Assembly (NCBI GenBank): GCA_963771015.1
Contig: CAVYRN010000009.1
Span: forward strand, 558,001 to 622,000
Length of the DNA: 64,000 nucleotides
Direction of reading: 5' to 3'
Source of the DNA: CAVSJJ01 sp963771015
GTDB lineage: Bacteria > Actinomycetota > Actinomycetes > Actinomycetales > Dermatophilaceae
The notes under the pieces are model-generated. The model was not told the DNA's origin and ran no database searches. It saw only the letters and a program-made list of their open reading frames with translations. Below, in pieces: positions 33,239 to 42,021 of the stretch. Both the position numbers and the translations under genes were made by a program. Position 1 is the stretch's first letter; each line of letters starts with the position of its first letter.

Positions 33239-33991
33239 ATGGCACGAGCGCGCACTCCCGAGGGCCCCACCCCGCCTCCGCCGGTCCAGAAGCTGCGCAT
33301 CCGCTACGCCCGACGCTCCCGGTTGCGGTTCTCGTCCACCCGTGACTTCTCCCGGAGCCTGGAGCGCGCCCTGCGCCGGGCTGCGGTGCCGATGGCGTAC
33401 TCGGCGGGGTTCCACCCCCACCCGAAGATCTCCTACGCCAACGGGGCACCCACCGGGGTCGCGAGCGAGGCCGAGTACTTCGAGATCTCCGTCGCCGAAC
33501 GGGTCGACCCGGAGTCGGTCCGGGTGGCCCTCGACGCGGCCCTGCCTGCCGGCCTCGATGTCCTCGAGGTCGTCGAGGCGGGCCCCGGGTCCCTCGCCGA
33601 CAGGCTCGAGGCGAGCGAGTGGCGGATCGAGATGAGCGAGGTGTCCCGGGCGAGGGCGAGCGCGGCCGTCGAGGCGTTCCTGGCCCGGGACGAGGCGCCG
33701 GTCAGCCGGATGTTCAAGACGGGGGAGAAGACCTTCGACGCCCGGGGCCCCGTCGCGTCGATGAGCGTCCTTCCCGAGTCCGACGAACACTGTGCGATAC
33801 TGCGAGTGGTCGTGCGGCACACCACACCGTCCGTACGCCCCGACGACATCCTGACCGCACTGCACACCGTCACCGAGCTCTTGTCCCCAGCCCCGCCCCT
33901 TGTGACCCGGCTGGCTCAGGGCCCCCTGTTGGAGGCAGCTGCCGGGGTGGCCGATCCTTTGGCCGCCGACAAGGACGACGTCGGCACCTGA
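33239..33991 (+). CDS. DUF2344/TIGR03936 protein, radical SAM partner
   Basis: The 250-residue protein begins after a Pro-rich head with QKLRIRYARRSRLRFSSTRDFSRSLERALRRAAVPMAYSAG and FHPHPKISYANGAP, the core of the TIGR03936 family. In other actinobacteria and in Firmicutes it is next to or fused with the radical SAM protein encoded here at 27351-29303, and lies just before rne, as here. It presumably forms a complex with the radical SAM protein; chemistry unknown. Its own -10 box suggests independent transcription after the pair was separated. Confidence 0.88.
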   Translation: MARARTPEGPTPPPPVQKLRIRYARRSRLRFSSTRDFSRSLERALRRAAVPMAYSAGFHPHPKISYANGAPTGVASEAEYFEISVAERVDPESVRVALDAALPAGLDVLEVVEAGPGSLADRLEASEWRIEMSEVSRARASAAVEAFLARDEAPVSRMFKTGEKTFDARGPVASMSVLPESDEHCAILRVVVRHTTPSVRPDDILTALHTVTELLSPAPPLVTRLAQGPLLEAAAGVADPLAADKDDVGT

Positions 33992-34151
33992 TCGGTGACG
34001 CGCCGCCCGCGCGAGCCGAGCCGGTGCAACACGTGACTTCCGTGTCGGCATCCGTCGGACACGATCGCGACCGCGCACCACGCGGTCGGCGGGCAGCCAG
34101 CCGGCTGCCGCGGGTGTGGCGTCGGCCCCGTGGGTGACGGAAGGGCCTCTC

Positions 34152-37100
34152 ATGGCATCCGAAGACACTCCCACCACCGAGCAGACCGCCACCGAGCAGA
34201 CCGCCACCGAGCAGACCGCCCCGGTCCGCCGCACCGGCCGGCGTCGGGCGACCTCCACGACCGCCACGCCGACGCACGTCGAGGCCGGCCCTGAGGCGCT
34301 GCGGGGCGATGTCCCGCCGCAGCCGGACGCCGACCAGGCACCGGGCGCCGGGCGCGCACCGAAGAAGGCGAAGAAGGGGGCGGCCGAGAAGGCGGGTGGC
34401 AAGGCCGCGGGCAAGGCCACGAAGACTGCGGCCGCCAAGCGCGGGGTGGCGGACGCGGAGGCTGCGGACATGCAGGCTGCGGACATGCAGGCTGCGGACA
34501 CGGAGGCTGCGGACATGCAGGCTCCGGCCCCGGAGACCGCCCCCGAGCCGGTGGCCACCAAGGCCGCGACCGCCAGGGCCAGGGCCAAGGCGAAGGCGAA
34601 GGCCAAGGCCGCTCCCTCCGAGGACGAGGCCGTCCCAGCGGCGACGTTCGACCCCGGCAGCGCGGCGGCCGTCACGGCCTCGTCCGCCCCGGCCGGTGGC
34701 GGGTCCCTCGGCCTGGTGTTCCAGGCCCCGGACCCGAGTGCGGCGCCTCGGCGCCGACGGGCGACGGCCCCCGTGCAGGCACCAACCGCCGATGTCGACT
34801 CCGGCGACGAGCGCCCTGAGCCGGCCCCGAGCGACGGCCGTCGCGGCCGGGACCGCGCCGAAGCCGCTGTCGAGGACGTGGCCGATGACGGTGCCGAGGA
34901 TCGGGCCGACGCCCGTGCCGAGGACCGCGGCGGCGAGTCCGGCGACCAGGACGAGTCGGCGGCCGGCCCTCGTCGGCGCCGTCGTGGCGGCCGCGGGCGC
35001 CGCGGACGCGCGGGCTCCGACGGCGAGGCCGGCGGGCCCGGGTCCGACGAGGACGCTGGCGACGGGGCGGACTCCTCCCGCAGACGTGCCCGGTCCGGCG
35101 ACGCCGATCTCGCTGAGCAGTCGGCCGACGAGGCCGAGTCGTCGTCGAGTCGTCGTCGGCGGCGTCGCCGCCGCGGTGGGGCGGGCGACGACGGGGACAA
35201 CCCGCCCGGCACCGTGACCCGGGTCCGGGCCCCACGCAAGGACCGTGAGGAGCCCACCGCCGTCAAGGGCTCGACCCGGCTCGAGGCGAAGAAGCAGCGA
35301 CGGCGTGAGGGCCGCGAGGCCGGCCGCCGCCGCACGATCATCACCGAGGCCGAGTTCCTGGCCCGCCGCGAGAGCGTCGAGCGGGTCATGGTCGTCCGTG
35401 GAGTCGGCGACCGCACCCAGATCGGCGTCCTCGAGGACGGCGTCCTCGTCGAGCACTACGTCTCGCGGGAGACGACGGCCTCGATGGCCGGCAACGTCTA
35501 CCTCGGCCGGGTCCAGAACGTGCTTCCGTCGATGGAGGCCGCCTTCGTCGACATCGGCAAGGGTCGCAACGCCGTGCTGTATGCCGGCGAGGTCAACTGG
35601 GACGCTGCCGGCCTCGAGTCCAACGCGCCGAAGCGCATCGAGAACGCCCTGTCCTCCGGCGACACCGTCCTGGTCCAGGTGACCAAGGACCCCATCGGCC
35701 ACAAGGGCGCCCGGCTCACCTCCCAGATCTCGTTGCCGGGTCGCTATCTCGTCTACGTCCCCGAGGGGTCGATGACGGGCATCTCGCGCAAGCTGCCGGA
35801 CACCGAGCGGGCCCGCCTCAAGGCCATCCTCAAGGAGGTCGTCCCCGACACGGCCGGCGTCATCGTCCGCACCGCCGCCGAGGGGGCCTCGGAGGAGGAG
35901 CTGAGGGCCGATGTCGAGCGACTCACCAAGGCGTGGGAGGCGATCTCGAAGCGGGCCAAGACGGCCGCGGCGAAGAAGGCGTCCGCGGGCGGTGCTCCCC
36001 AGCTGCTGCACGGTGAGCCGGACCTCACCGTCCGGGTCATCCGGGACGTCTTCACCGAGGACTTCACCTCGCTCATCGTCTCCGGTGAGGGGGCGTGGGC
36101 CCAGGTGGGTGCCTACATCGGGGACGTCGCCCCGGACCTGGCCGACCGGGTCACCCGATGGACGGCCGAGCAGGACGTCTTCGGCCACTACCGGATCGAC
36201 GAACAGCTGGCCAAGGCGATGGATCGCAAGGTGTGGCTGCCCTCGGGCGGCTCGCTCGTCATCGACCGGACCGAGGCGATGACCGTCATCGACGTCAACA
36301 CCGGCAAGTTCGTCGGCTCCGGCGGAAACCTCGAGGAGACGGTCACCAAGAACAACATCGAGTCGGCCGAGGAGATCGTCCGTCAGCTGCGGCTGCGCGA
36401 CATCGGCGGCATCATCGTCATCGACTTCATCGACATGGTCCTCGAGTCCAACCGCGACCTCGTCGTCCGCCGGCTGCTCGAGTGCCTCGGTCGGGACCGG
36501 ACGAAGCACCAGGTCGCCGAGGTCACCTCCCTCGGACTGGTCCAGATGACCCGCAAGCGGGTCGGCTCGGGCCTCATCGAGGTCTTCTCCGAGGCGTGTG
36601 ATCACTGCAACGGCCGCGGCATCATCATCCACACCGAGCCGGTGACGAAGGGCTCGTCCGGCGAGGGCGGCTCCTCCGGTGGCGGGTCCTCGCGCTCCCG
36701 GTCCGGCAAGCGCTCGGGCACGGGGGCCGAAGCCGCGGTCGAGGAGGCGAAGGGCTCGGACGGACCCACGGCCGCCCAGATCGCGGCGGCGGCTCACGCC
36801 GCGGCGATCAAGCGCATGTCCGGCGAACCCATCCAGGACGACGTCGCCGAGCTCGGGGTGGACGCCCTGGCCGAGGAGCCCGTCGAGTCCGAGCCCGTCG
36901 TCGAGCCCCCGGTGCGGACCCGGCGCCGGCGGGGCCGAGGGGTCGCGCCCGCAGGCCCCCCGAGGACCTCGAGCGGTCCGGACGGTGCGGCGCCTGCGCC
37001 CGAGCCGGCCGCGACAGGCGAGGAGGCCCCGGCCGCCGAGTCGGCGCCGGAGCCGGTCGATGAGGTCCCTGCGGATCTGCCCACCGACGCCCCCGCCGAA

Positions 37101-37187
37101 CCGCCCGGCGGGACGGCAGAGGACGCTCCGGGCGAGGAGCCCGCGGCCCTATCCACTGATTTGGCCGACGACACACCGGACCGGTAA
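34152..37187 (+). CDS. rne: Ribonuclease E/G
   Basis: The 1011-residue protein has a long disordered N-terminus (about residues 1-395) with TEQTA and AADMQ repeats and Arg/Asp-rich RNA-binding stretches. The catalytic half follows: S1 domain (GNVYLGRVQNVLPSMEAAFV), 5'-sensor and DNase-I-like domains with MTVIDVNTGKFVG and IVIDFIDM carrying the metal-binding Asps, and the Zn-link CDHCNGRG. A disordered C-terminus binds degradosome partners in relatives. It is the main mRNA and rRNA endonuclease. GGAAGGG before ATG 34152 decides the start. Upstream 33992-34151 shows no other gene. Confidence 0.95.
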   Translation: MASEDTPTTEQTATEQTATEQTAPVRRTGRRRATSTTATPTHVEAGPEALRGDVPPQPDADQAPGAGRAPKKAKKGAAEKAGGKAAGKATKTAAAKRGVADAEAADMQAADMQAADTEAADMQAPAPETAPEPVATKAATARARAKAKAKAKAAPSEDEAVPAATFDPGSAAAVTASSAPAGGGSLGLVFQAPDPSAAPRRRRATAPVQAPTADVDSGDERPEPAPSDGRRGRDRAEAAVEDVADDGAEDRADARAEDRGGESGDQDESAAGPRRRRRGGRGRRGRAGSDGEAGGPGSDEDAGDGADSSRRRARSGDADLAEQSADEAESSSSRRRRRRRRGGAGDDGDNPPGTVTRVRAPRKDREEPTAVKGSTRLEAKKQRRREGREAGRRRTIITEAEFLARRESVERVMVVRGVGDRTQIGVLEDGVLVEHYVSRETTASMAGNVYLGRVQNVLPSMEAAFVDIGKGRNAVLYAGEVNWDAAGLESNAPKRIENALSSGDTVLVQVTKDPIGHKGARLTSQISLPGRYLVYVPEGSMTGISRKLPDTERARLKAILKEVVPDTAGVIVRTAAEGASEEELRADVERLTKAWEAISKRAKTAAAKKASAGGAPQLLHGEPDLTVRVIRDVFTEDFTSLIVSGEGAWAQVGAYIGDVAPDLADRVTRWTAEQDVFGHYRIDEQLAKAMDRKVWLPSGGSLVIDRTEAMTVIDVNTGKFVGSGGNLEETVTKNNIESAEEIVRQLRLRDIGGIIVIDFIDMVLESNRDLVVRRLLECLGRDRTKHQVAEVTSLGLVQMTRKRVGSGLIEVFSEACDHCNGRGIIIHTEPVTKGSSGEGGSSGGGSSRSRSGKRSGTGAEAAVEEAKGSDGPTAAQIAAAAHAAAIKRMSGEPIQDDVAELGVDALAEEPVESEPVVEPPVRTRRRRGRGVAPAGPPRTSSGPDGAAPAPEPAATGEEAPAAESAPEPVDEVPADLPTDAPAEPPGGTAEDAPGEEPAALSTDLADDTPDR

Positions 37188-37190
37188 CCT
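37161..37190 (+). promoter_or_regulatory. Promoter for rplU-rpmA within the rne 3' end
   Basis: TTGGCC (37161-37166) and TAACCT (37185-37190) are 18 bases apart. Transcription would begin near 37197 and give a leader of about 115 bases with a TGCGCGGC/GCCGCA hairpin before rplU, where an L21-type autoregulatory leader would be expected. Confidence 0.6.
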
Positions 37191-37312
37191 AGGTCGTCGG
37201 TGCGCCCACCGAGCCGATGTCCTGCGCGGCGACAGCCGCATGATGCAGGGTCGCAATCGGCCGGTCGCCGCAGAGAGTGCGCACCCCCCGCACAAGGAAA
37301 GTGAGTCCCAAG

Positions 37313-37618
37313 GTGTACGCGATCGTCCGCGCAGGTGGCCGACAGGAGAAGGTGTCCGTCGGCGACGTCCTGCTCATCGACAAGGTCGGCACGCCCGGCG
37401 ACAGCATCGAGCTGACGCCGCTCCTCGTCGTCGACGACGGCGATGTGACCAGCGACGCCGGCGCGCTCGCGAAGGTGACGGTGACGGCCGAGGTCGTCAA
37501 GCCCGCCAAGGGTCCCAAGATCACCATCCTCAAGTACAAGAACAAGACCGGCTACCGCAAGCGCCAGGGCCACCGCCAGCAGCTGACCCAGGTCAAGATC
37601 GTCTCGATCGACGCCTGA
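37313..37618 (+). CDS. rplU: 50S ribosomal protein L21
   Basis: The 101-residue protein begins VYAIVRAGGRQEKVSVGD and ends with KITILKYKNKTGYRKRQGHRQQ-type sequence and VKIVSID, all L21 signature parts. It binds 23S rRNA. GTG 37313 was chosen because L21 proteins start at this Tyr-Ala-Ile block; an in-frame GTG four codons earlier lies too close to AAGGAAA. rpmA follows 40 bases later, the universal rplU-rpmA pair. Confidence 0.95.
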   Translation: MYAIVRAGGRQEKVSVGDVLLIDKVGTPGDSIELTPLLVVDDGDVTSDAGALAKVTVTAEVVKPAKGPKITILKYKNKTGYRKRQGHRQQLTQVKIVSIDA

Positions 37619-37658
37619 CCGGCCCCCGACCTTCGACTCACCCAGGTAGGTATCAGAC

Positions 37659-37925
37659 ATGGCACACAAGAAGGGCGCGTCCTCGACCCGCAACGGTCGT
37701 GACAGCAACTCGCAGCGGCTCGGGGTCAAGCGGTACGGCGGCCAGGTCGTCAGCGCCGGTGAGATCATCGTCCGGCAGCGGGGCACCCACTTCCATCCGG
37801 GAGACGGCGTCGGCCGCGGGGGCGACGACACCCTGTTCGCCAAGGTCGCCGGCGCGGTGACCTTCGGCACCAAGCGCGGCCGCAGGGTCGTCAACGTCTT
37901 CCCGGCGGAGTCCGCCGAGCAGTGA
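37659..37925 (+). CDS. rpmA: 50S ribosomal protein L27
   Basis: The 88-residue protein has the N-terminal AHKKGASSTRNGRDSNS that reaches towards the peptidyl-transferase centre, and LGVKRYGGQVVSAGEIIVRQ and the FHPG motif. There is no N-terminal extension of the kind cleaved in Firmicutes. It ends 166 bases before obgE; that gap (37926-38091) starts with a GTATGCCG octamer and holds no gene that I can support. Confidence 0.97.
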   Translation: MAHKKGASSTRNGRDSNSQRLGVKRYGGQVVSAGEIIVRQRGTHFHPGDGVGRGGDDTLFAKVAGAVTFGTKRGRRVVNVFPAESAEQ

Positions 37926-38091
37926 CGTATGCCGTGGGGCGGCCTACGGTCGACCCCGCGGACCACAGCAGCGACGCAGCCACGGCTGCGCAGGGGCGGG
38001 CCGGGACCGGCTCGCCCTTCGCGCATTCCCGGCCGGCATCCGCCCGAACATCCGAGACCACCCGAACCGCACGGAAGGAAGGCGAGGAGCG

Positions 38092-39615
38092 ATGACGACC
38101 TTCGTCGACCGCGTCAGTCTGCACGTCGCTGCGGGGAACGGGGGCCACGGCGTGGCCTCGGTGCGGCGCGAGAAGTTCAAGCCGCTCGGCGGCCCCGACG
38201 GCGGTACCGGGGGCCGGGGCGGCGACGTCATGGTCGTCGTCGACGCGCAGTCGACGACGCTGCTCGACTACCACCGCAACCCGCACCGGTCGGCGACGAA
38301 CGGCAAGCCGGGTGCCGGCGACGAGCGGAACGGCGCCGACGGTGCCGACCTCGTCCTCCTCGTCCCCGAGGGCACCGTCGTCAGCACGCCGGACGGAACG
38401 GTCATCGCCGACCTCGTCGGCACCGGCGCGTCGGTCGTCATCGCCCGCGGCGGCCGCGGTGGGCTGGGCAACAAGGCCCTCGCCTCGCCCCGCCGGAAGG
38501 CACCCGGCTTCGCCCTGCTCGGCGAGCCCGGGGAGACCCGTGACGTCGTCCTCGAGCTCAAGAGTCTCGCGGACGTCGCGCTCATCGGCTTCCCGTCGGC
38601 GGGGAAGTCCTCGCTCGTGTCGGTCCTGTCCGCCGCTCGGCCGAAGATCGCCGACTACCCCTTCACCACCCTCGTTCCCCACCTCGGCGTCGTGACCGCG
38701 GGGGAGCAGCGCTTCACCGTGGCCGATGTCCCGGGCCTCATCCCGGGGGCGAGCGAGGGCAAGGGACTCGGCCTGGAGTTCCTGCGGCATGTCGAGCGCT
38801 GTTCGGTGCTCGTCCACGTCGTCGACTGCGCGACCCTGGAGCCAGGCCGCGACCCGATGACCGACCTCGACGTCATCGAGGCGGAGCTCGCGGCATACGT
38901 GCCCGGGCAGACCCTCGGCGGCCGGCCGTTGTCCGAGCGGACTCGGGTCGTCGTTCTCAACAAGGCCGACGTCCCGGATGCCCGCGAGCTCGCAGAGCTC
39001 GTCCAGCCCGAGCTCGAGGACCGCGGGCTCGAGGTCCACATCGTCTCGGCGGTCGCCCACATCGGTCTCAAGGAGCTCACCTTCGCCCTGGCCCGGCACG
39101 TCGCGGACGCGCGCGCCGAGGTCGAGGCGGCCGTCATCGACCGACCCCGGGTCGTCGTTCGGCCCCAGTCCGTCGACGACGCCGGGTTCACCGTCGAGAC
39201 GGAGGCGACGGGTGACGGGACGGCGTTCCGGGTCGTCGGCGAGCGACCGACCAGGTGGGTCCGGCAGACCGACTTCAGCAATGACGAGGCCGTCGGCTAC
39301 CTCGCCGACCGGCTCGCTCGGCTCGGGGTCGAGGAGGCGCTGTTCGCGGCCGGCGCGGTTCCCGGTTCCACGGTCCTCATCGGGCCCGCGGACAATGCCG
39401 TCGTCTTCGACTGGGAGCCGACGATGTATGCCGGCGCCGAGCTGCTCGGCGGCCCCCGGGGCACGGACCTCCGCGTCGAGGACCGCCAGCGCAAGACGCG
39501 CGAGGAGAAGCGCGAGGAGTTCCACTCCCGCAAGGACGCCCAGACGGCCGCCCGCGACGAGCTCGTGGTCGAGCGCGACGCCGGGCTCTGGACCGAGGGC
39601 GAGGACGATGCCTGA
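38092..39615 (+). CDS. obgE: GTPase ObgE/CgtA
   Basis: The 507-residue protein has the glycine-rich Obg fold (residues 1-160, VAAGNGGHGVASVRREKF, GGRGGLGNKALAS), the G domain with GFPSAGKSS from residue 166, DVPGLIPGASEGKGLG and NKADV, and the C-terminal OCT domain (FRVVGERPTRWVRQTDFSNDEA) usual in actinobacteria. It binds the 50S subunit and couples ribosome assembly to (p)ppGpp. GGAAGGCGAGGAGCG precedes the ATG. proB overlaps its last codons by eight bases. Confidence 0.96.
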   Translation: MTTFVDRVSLHVAAGNGGHGVASVRREKFKPLGGPDGGTGGRGGDVMVVVDAQSTTLLDYHRNPHRSATNGKPGAGDERNGADGADLVLLVPEGTVVSTPDGTVIADLVGTGASVVIARGGRGGLGNKALASPRRKAPGFALLGEPGETRDVVLELKSLADVALIGFPSAGKSSLVSVLSAARPKIADYPFTTLVPHLGVVTAGEQRFTVADVPGLIPGASEGKGLGLEFLRHVERCSVLVHVVDCATLEPGRDPMTDLDVIEAELAAYVPGQTLGGRPLSERTRVVVLNKADVPDARELAELVQPELEDRGLEVHIVSAVAHIGLKELTFALARHVADARAEVEAAVIDRPRVVVRPQSVDDAGFTVETEATGDGTAFRVVGERPTRWVRQTDFSNDEAVGYLADRLARLGVEEALFAAGAVPGSTVLIGPADNAVVFDWEPTMYAGAELLGGPRGTDLRVEDRQRKTREEKREEFHSRKDAQTAARDELVVERDAGLWTEGEDDA

Positions 39616-40738
39616 CCTCGGGGCTCGCCTGCGCCGGCGGGTCCGCGATGCACGACGCCTCGTCGTCAAGGTGGGGTCCTCCTCGCTCACCAGCCCGGAC
39701 GGGGGCCACCTCGACCAGAGCAGGATCGTCGAGCTCGTCGAGCTCCTGGCGTCGAGGCGGGCCGAGGCGGCCCAGGTCGTCCTCGTGTCCTCCGGGGCCA
39801 TCGCCGCCGGGATGGGTCCGCTGCGGCTGCGCACCCGCCCCCAGGACCTGGCGACCCAGCAGGCGGCCGCCAGCGTCGGGCAGGGGGCGCTCGTGGCGGC
39901 ATACCAGCAGGCGTTCGGCGTCCACGGGCTCACCGTGGGCCAGGTCCTCCTCACCGCGGACGACGTCACCCGGCGCGCCCACTACACGAACGCCCGGCGC
40001 ACCCTCGAGCGGCTGCTCGAGCTCGGCATCGTGCCCATCGTCAACGAGAACGACACCGTGGCGACGCACGAGATCCGGTTCGGCGACAACGACCGGCTGG
40101 CCGCCCTCGTCTCCCACCTCGTCGGGGCGGACGCCCTCGTCCTGCTCACCGACGTCGACGCGCTGTACGACGGGCCGCCGAGCCGGGCCGGGAGCGTCCG
40201 GGTCCCCGTCGTGGCCTCCACGGACGACCTCGACGGGGTGCGGATCGGAGGCACCGGCTCGGCCGTCGGCCGAGGTGGCATGCTCACCAAGGTCGAGGCC
40301 GCGGGGATCGCCGGGGCCGCCGGGGTCCCGACGCTGCTCACCCGGCTCGAGGACGCCCGTCAGGGGTTCGCGGGCGAGGATGTCGGGACGGTCTTCGCCC
40401 CCGCGGCGGCGACGAAGGCGTCCCGCAAGCTGTGGATCGCCCATGCGACGACGGCTCGCGGCCGGCTCGTCATCGACGACGGGGCCGTGGCCGCGGTGGG
40501 GAGACGGCGCAAGTCGCTCCTGCCGGCCGGCATCGTCGAGGTGCACGGGACCTTCACCGAGGGGGACCCGGTCGACGTGTGCGCCGCGGACGGTGCGGTC
40601 ATCGCCCGGGGGCTCGTCAACTACTCCTCCGCCGAGCTGCCGGGTCTGCTGGGTCGCAGCACCCATGACCTCGCCCGCGAGCTGGGCCCGGACTACGAGC
40701 GAGAGGTCATCCACCGGGACGACCTCGTCGTCCTCTGA
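39608..40738 (+). CDS. proB: Glutamate 5-kinase
   Basis: The 376-residue enzyme catalyses the first step of proline synthesis. RLVVKVGSSSLTS is the amino-acid-kinase phosphate loop; VSSGAIAAGM, VNENDTVAT and GTGSAVGRGGMLTKVEAA are the substrate and nucleotide motifs. A C-terminal PUA domain (RGRLVIDDGAVAAVGRRRKS) is present, as in E. coli-type ProB. The ATG overlaps obgE. The partner proA lies 1.3 kb downstream, separated by pdxY on the other strand and a small membrane protein gene. Confidence 0.95.
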   Translation: MPDLGARLRRRVRDARRLVVKVGSSSLTSPDGGHLDQSRIVELVELLASRRAEAAQVVLVSSGAIAAGMGPLRLRTRPQDLATQQAAASVGQGALVAAYQQAFGVHGLTVGQVLLTADDVTRRAHYTNARRTLERLLELGIVPIVNENDTVATHEIRFGDNDRLAALVSHLVGADALVLLTDVDALYDGPPSRAGSVRVPVVASTDDLDGVRIGGTGSAVGRGGMLTKVEAAGIAGAAGVPTLLTRLEDARQGFAGEDVGTVFAPAAATKASRKLWIAHATTARGRLVIDDGAVAAVGRRRKSLLPAGIVEVHGTFTEGDPVDVCAADGAVIARGLVNYSSAELPGLLGRSTHDLARELGPDYEREVIHRDDLVVL

Positions 40739-40755
40739 CCCCTCCGGGCCACCGC

Positions 40756-41619
40756 TCAGCGCACGCGCGTCACCTCGAACTGCATCCGCGGGTTGGCGAT
40801 CTCGTCCTGGCTCTGGACGAGCTGGAGCTCGCGCCGTCCGGACTCGTGCGTCCGGGACAGCAGGTCGAAGACGCTCGACGCGGTCCGAGCAAGCGCCAGG
40901 GCGGCGTCGCCGGTGCGGAGCAGGTGCGCCGTGAAGAGGGCCGCCGTGACGTCGCCGGACCCGTTGGCCTTGAGCGGCAGGTGTGGCGTCCGGACGAGCC
41001 AGGCGCTCTCATCCTGGACCGCGAGCATCTCGATGCTGCCCGGCGGGCGGTCCGGGCGCAGGACGCTCGTCACGAGGACGGTCGCCGGGCCCATCGCCCG
41101 GGCGCGCTCGGCCGAGTCGAGGACCTCGTCGAGGGTCTCCGGCTCCGTCTGGGTGAGGAAGCCCAGCTCGAACTGGTTCGGGGTGATGAGGTCGGCCCGG
41201 GGGACGACCCGTTCGCGGAGCAGGACGGGGATGGCGGGGTGGACGAAGCAGCCACTGACGGCGTTGCCCATGACGGGGTCACAGGCATAGATGGCCGCGG
41301 GGTTGGCCGACTTGACCCGCGCCACGGCGTCGAGGATGACCTCACCGATGTCCTCCCCGCCCTGGTAGCCGGACAGGACGGCATCGACCTGCGGCAGCGC
41401 TCCCCGCTCCTCGACGCCGATGACCACCTCACGCACGTCCTCGGCGGCGAGCAGTGGCCCGCGCCAGGCGCCGTACCCGGTGTGGTTGGAGAAGTGGACC
41501 GTGGCGACCGGCCACACCTCGACGCCGAGCCGCTGCATCGGGAAGACGGCCGCGCTGTTGCCGACGTGGCCGTAGGCGACCGAGGACTGGATGGACAGGA
41601 TCGTCGTCACGGGCCCCAT
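40756..41619 (-). CDS. pdxY: Pyridoxal kinase PdxY
   Basis: The 287-residue ribokinase-fold enzyme has SIQSSVAYGHVGNSAAVFPMQRLGVEVW, the classic PdxY/PdxK N-terminus, YACDPVMGN, LITPNQFELGFLT and HLPLKANGSGDVTAALF, with the catalytic GSGD. It phosphorylates pyridoxal in the salvage of PLP. The N-terminus could also be GTG 41610, three codons later; neither start has a strong ribosome site. It lies between proB and proA on the opposite strand with no functional link. Confidence 0.93.
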   Translation of the reverse strand: MGPVTTILSIQSSVAYGHVGNSAAVFPMQRLGVEVWPVATVHFSNHTGYGAWRGPLLAAEDVREVVIGVEERGALPQVDAVLSGYQGGEDIGEVILDAVARVKSANPAAIYACDPVMGNAVSGCFVHPAIPVLLRERVVPRADLITPNQFELGFLTQTEPETLDEVLDSAERARAMGPATVLVTSVLRPDRPPGSIEMLAVQDESAWLVRTPHLPLKANGSGDVTAALFTAHLLRTGDAALALARTASSVFDLLSRTHESGRRELQLVQSQDEIANPRMQFEVTRVR

Positions 41620-41683
41620 TCTGCGGTATGCCGCGCGGTCGTCCTCCGGCCACCGGTCCACCGCGGTGGACCGGTGGCGCGGG

Positions 41684-41689
41684 TACCCT
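41684..41689 (+). promoter_or_regulatory. -10 box TACCCT upstream of a small membrane protein gene
   Basis: TACCCT lies eight bases before an in-frame GTG (41698) and 68 bases before the ATG 41758 that has a GGAGG site. A leaderless 80-residue form from GTG 41698 cannot be excluded. Confidence 0.45.
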
Positions 41690-41757
41690 CGACCCAGGTG
41701 GCTCGGGCCGCCGACCCGAAGCCGCTCGGCCCACCCTCCCCGACCTCGGAGGTCCCC

Positions 41758-41940
41758 ATGGCACTCTCCCTCGGCGTCATCATCCTCAGCGTTCTCGCGA
41801 CGCTCGTCATGGTGGGCCTCGTCGTCCTGGCGATCGTCCTTGCCGCGGCGCGCCGGGCCCGAACGGACTCCGCGGCCGGCGCCCCGCCGCGGGGCCAGGC
41901 GGGTCGGGCCGGACCCACCCCGCCACAGCGGGGGGCCTGA
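41758..41940 (+). CDS. Small single-span membrane protein, 60 residues
   Basis: The 60-residue protein begins MALSLGVIILSVLATLVMVG and has one long hydrophobic helix (about residues 3-32) followed by a basic Arg/Ala/Gly-rich tail that should stay in the cytoplasm. CGGAGG five bases before the ATG supports translation. I recognise no family. It precedes proA by 81 bases but proA has its own -10 box. An alternative GTG start 20 codons upstream is described with the promoter. Confidence 0.6.
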   Translation: MALSLGVIILSVLATLVMVGLVVLAIVLAAARRARTDSAAGAPPRGQAGRAGPTPPQRGA

Positions 41941-42008
41941 CCACCTGGGCCACGGCGCCCACCCCGCGCGGAGGCTGAGCGAGCTGTCCGGGGCCCCGGG
42001 CGACGGCA

Positions 42009-42014
42009 TACCCT
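42009..42014 (+). promoter_or_regulatory. -10 box TACCCT before proA
   Basis: TACCCT ends seven bases before ATG 42022, favouring that start and a leaderless mRNA. Its first three bases are shared with a GTATGCCG octamer on the minus strand (42004-42011). Confidence 0.5.
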
Positions 42015-42021
42015 GATGGGC

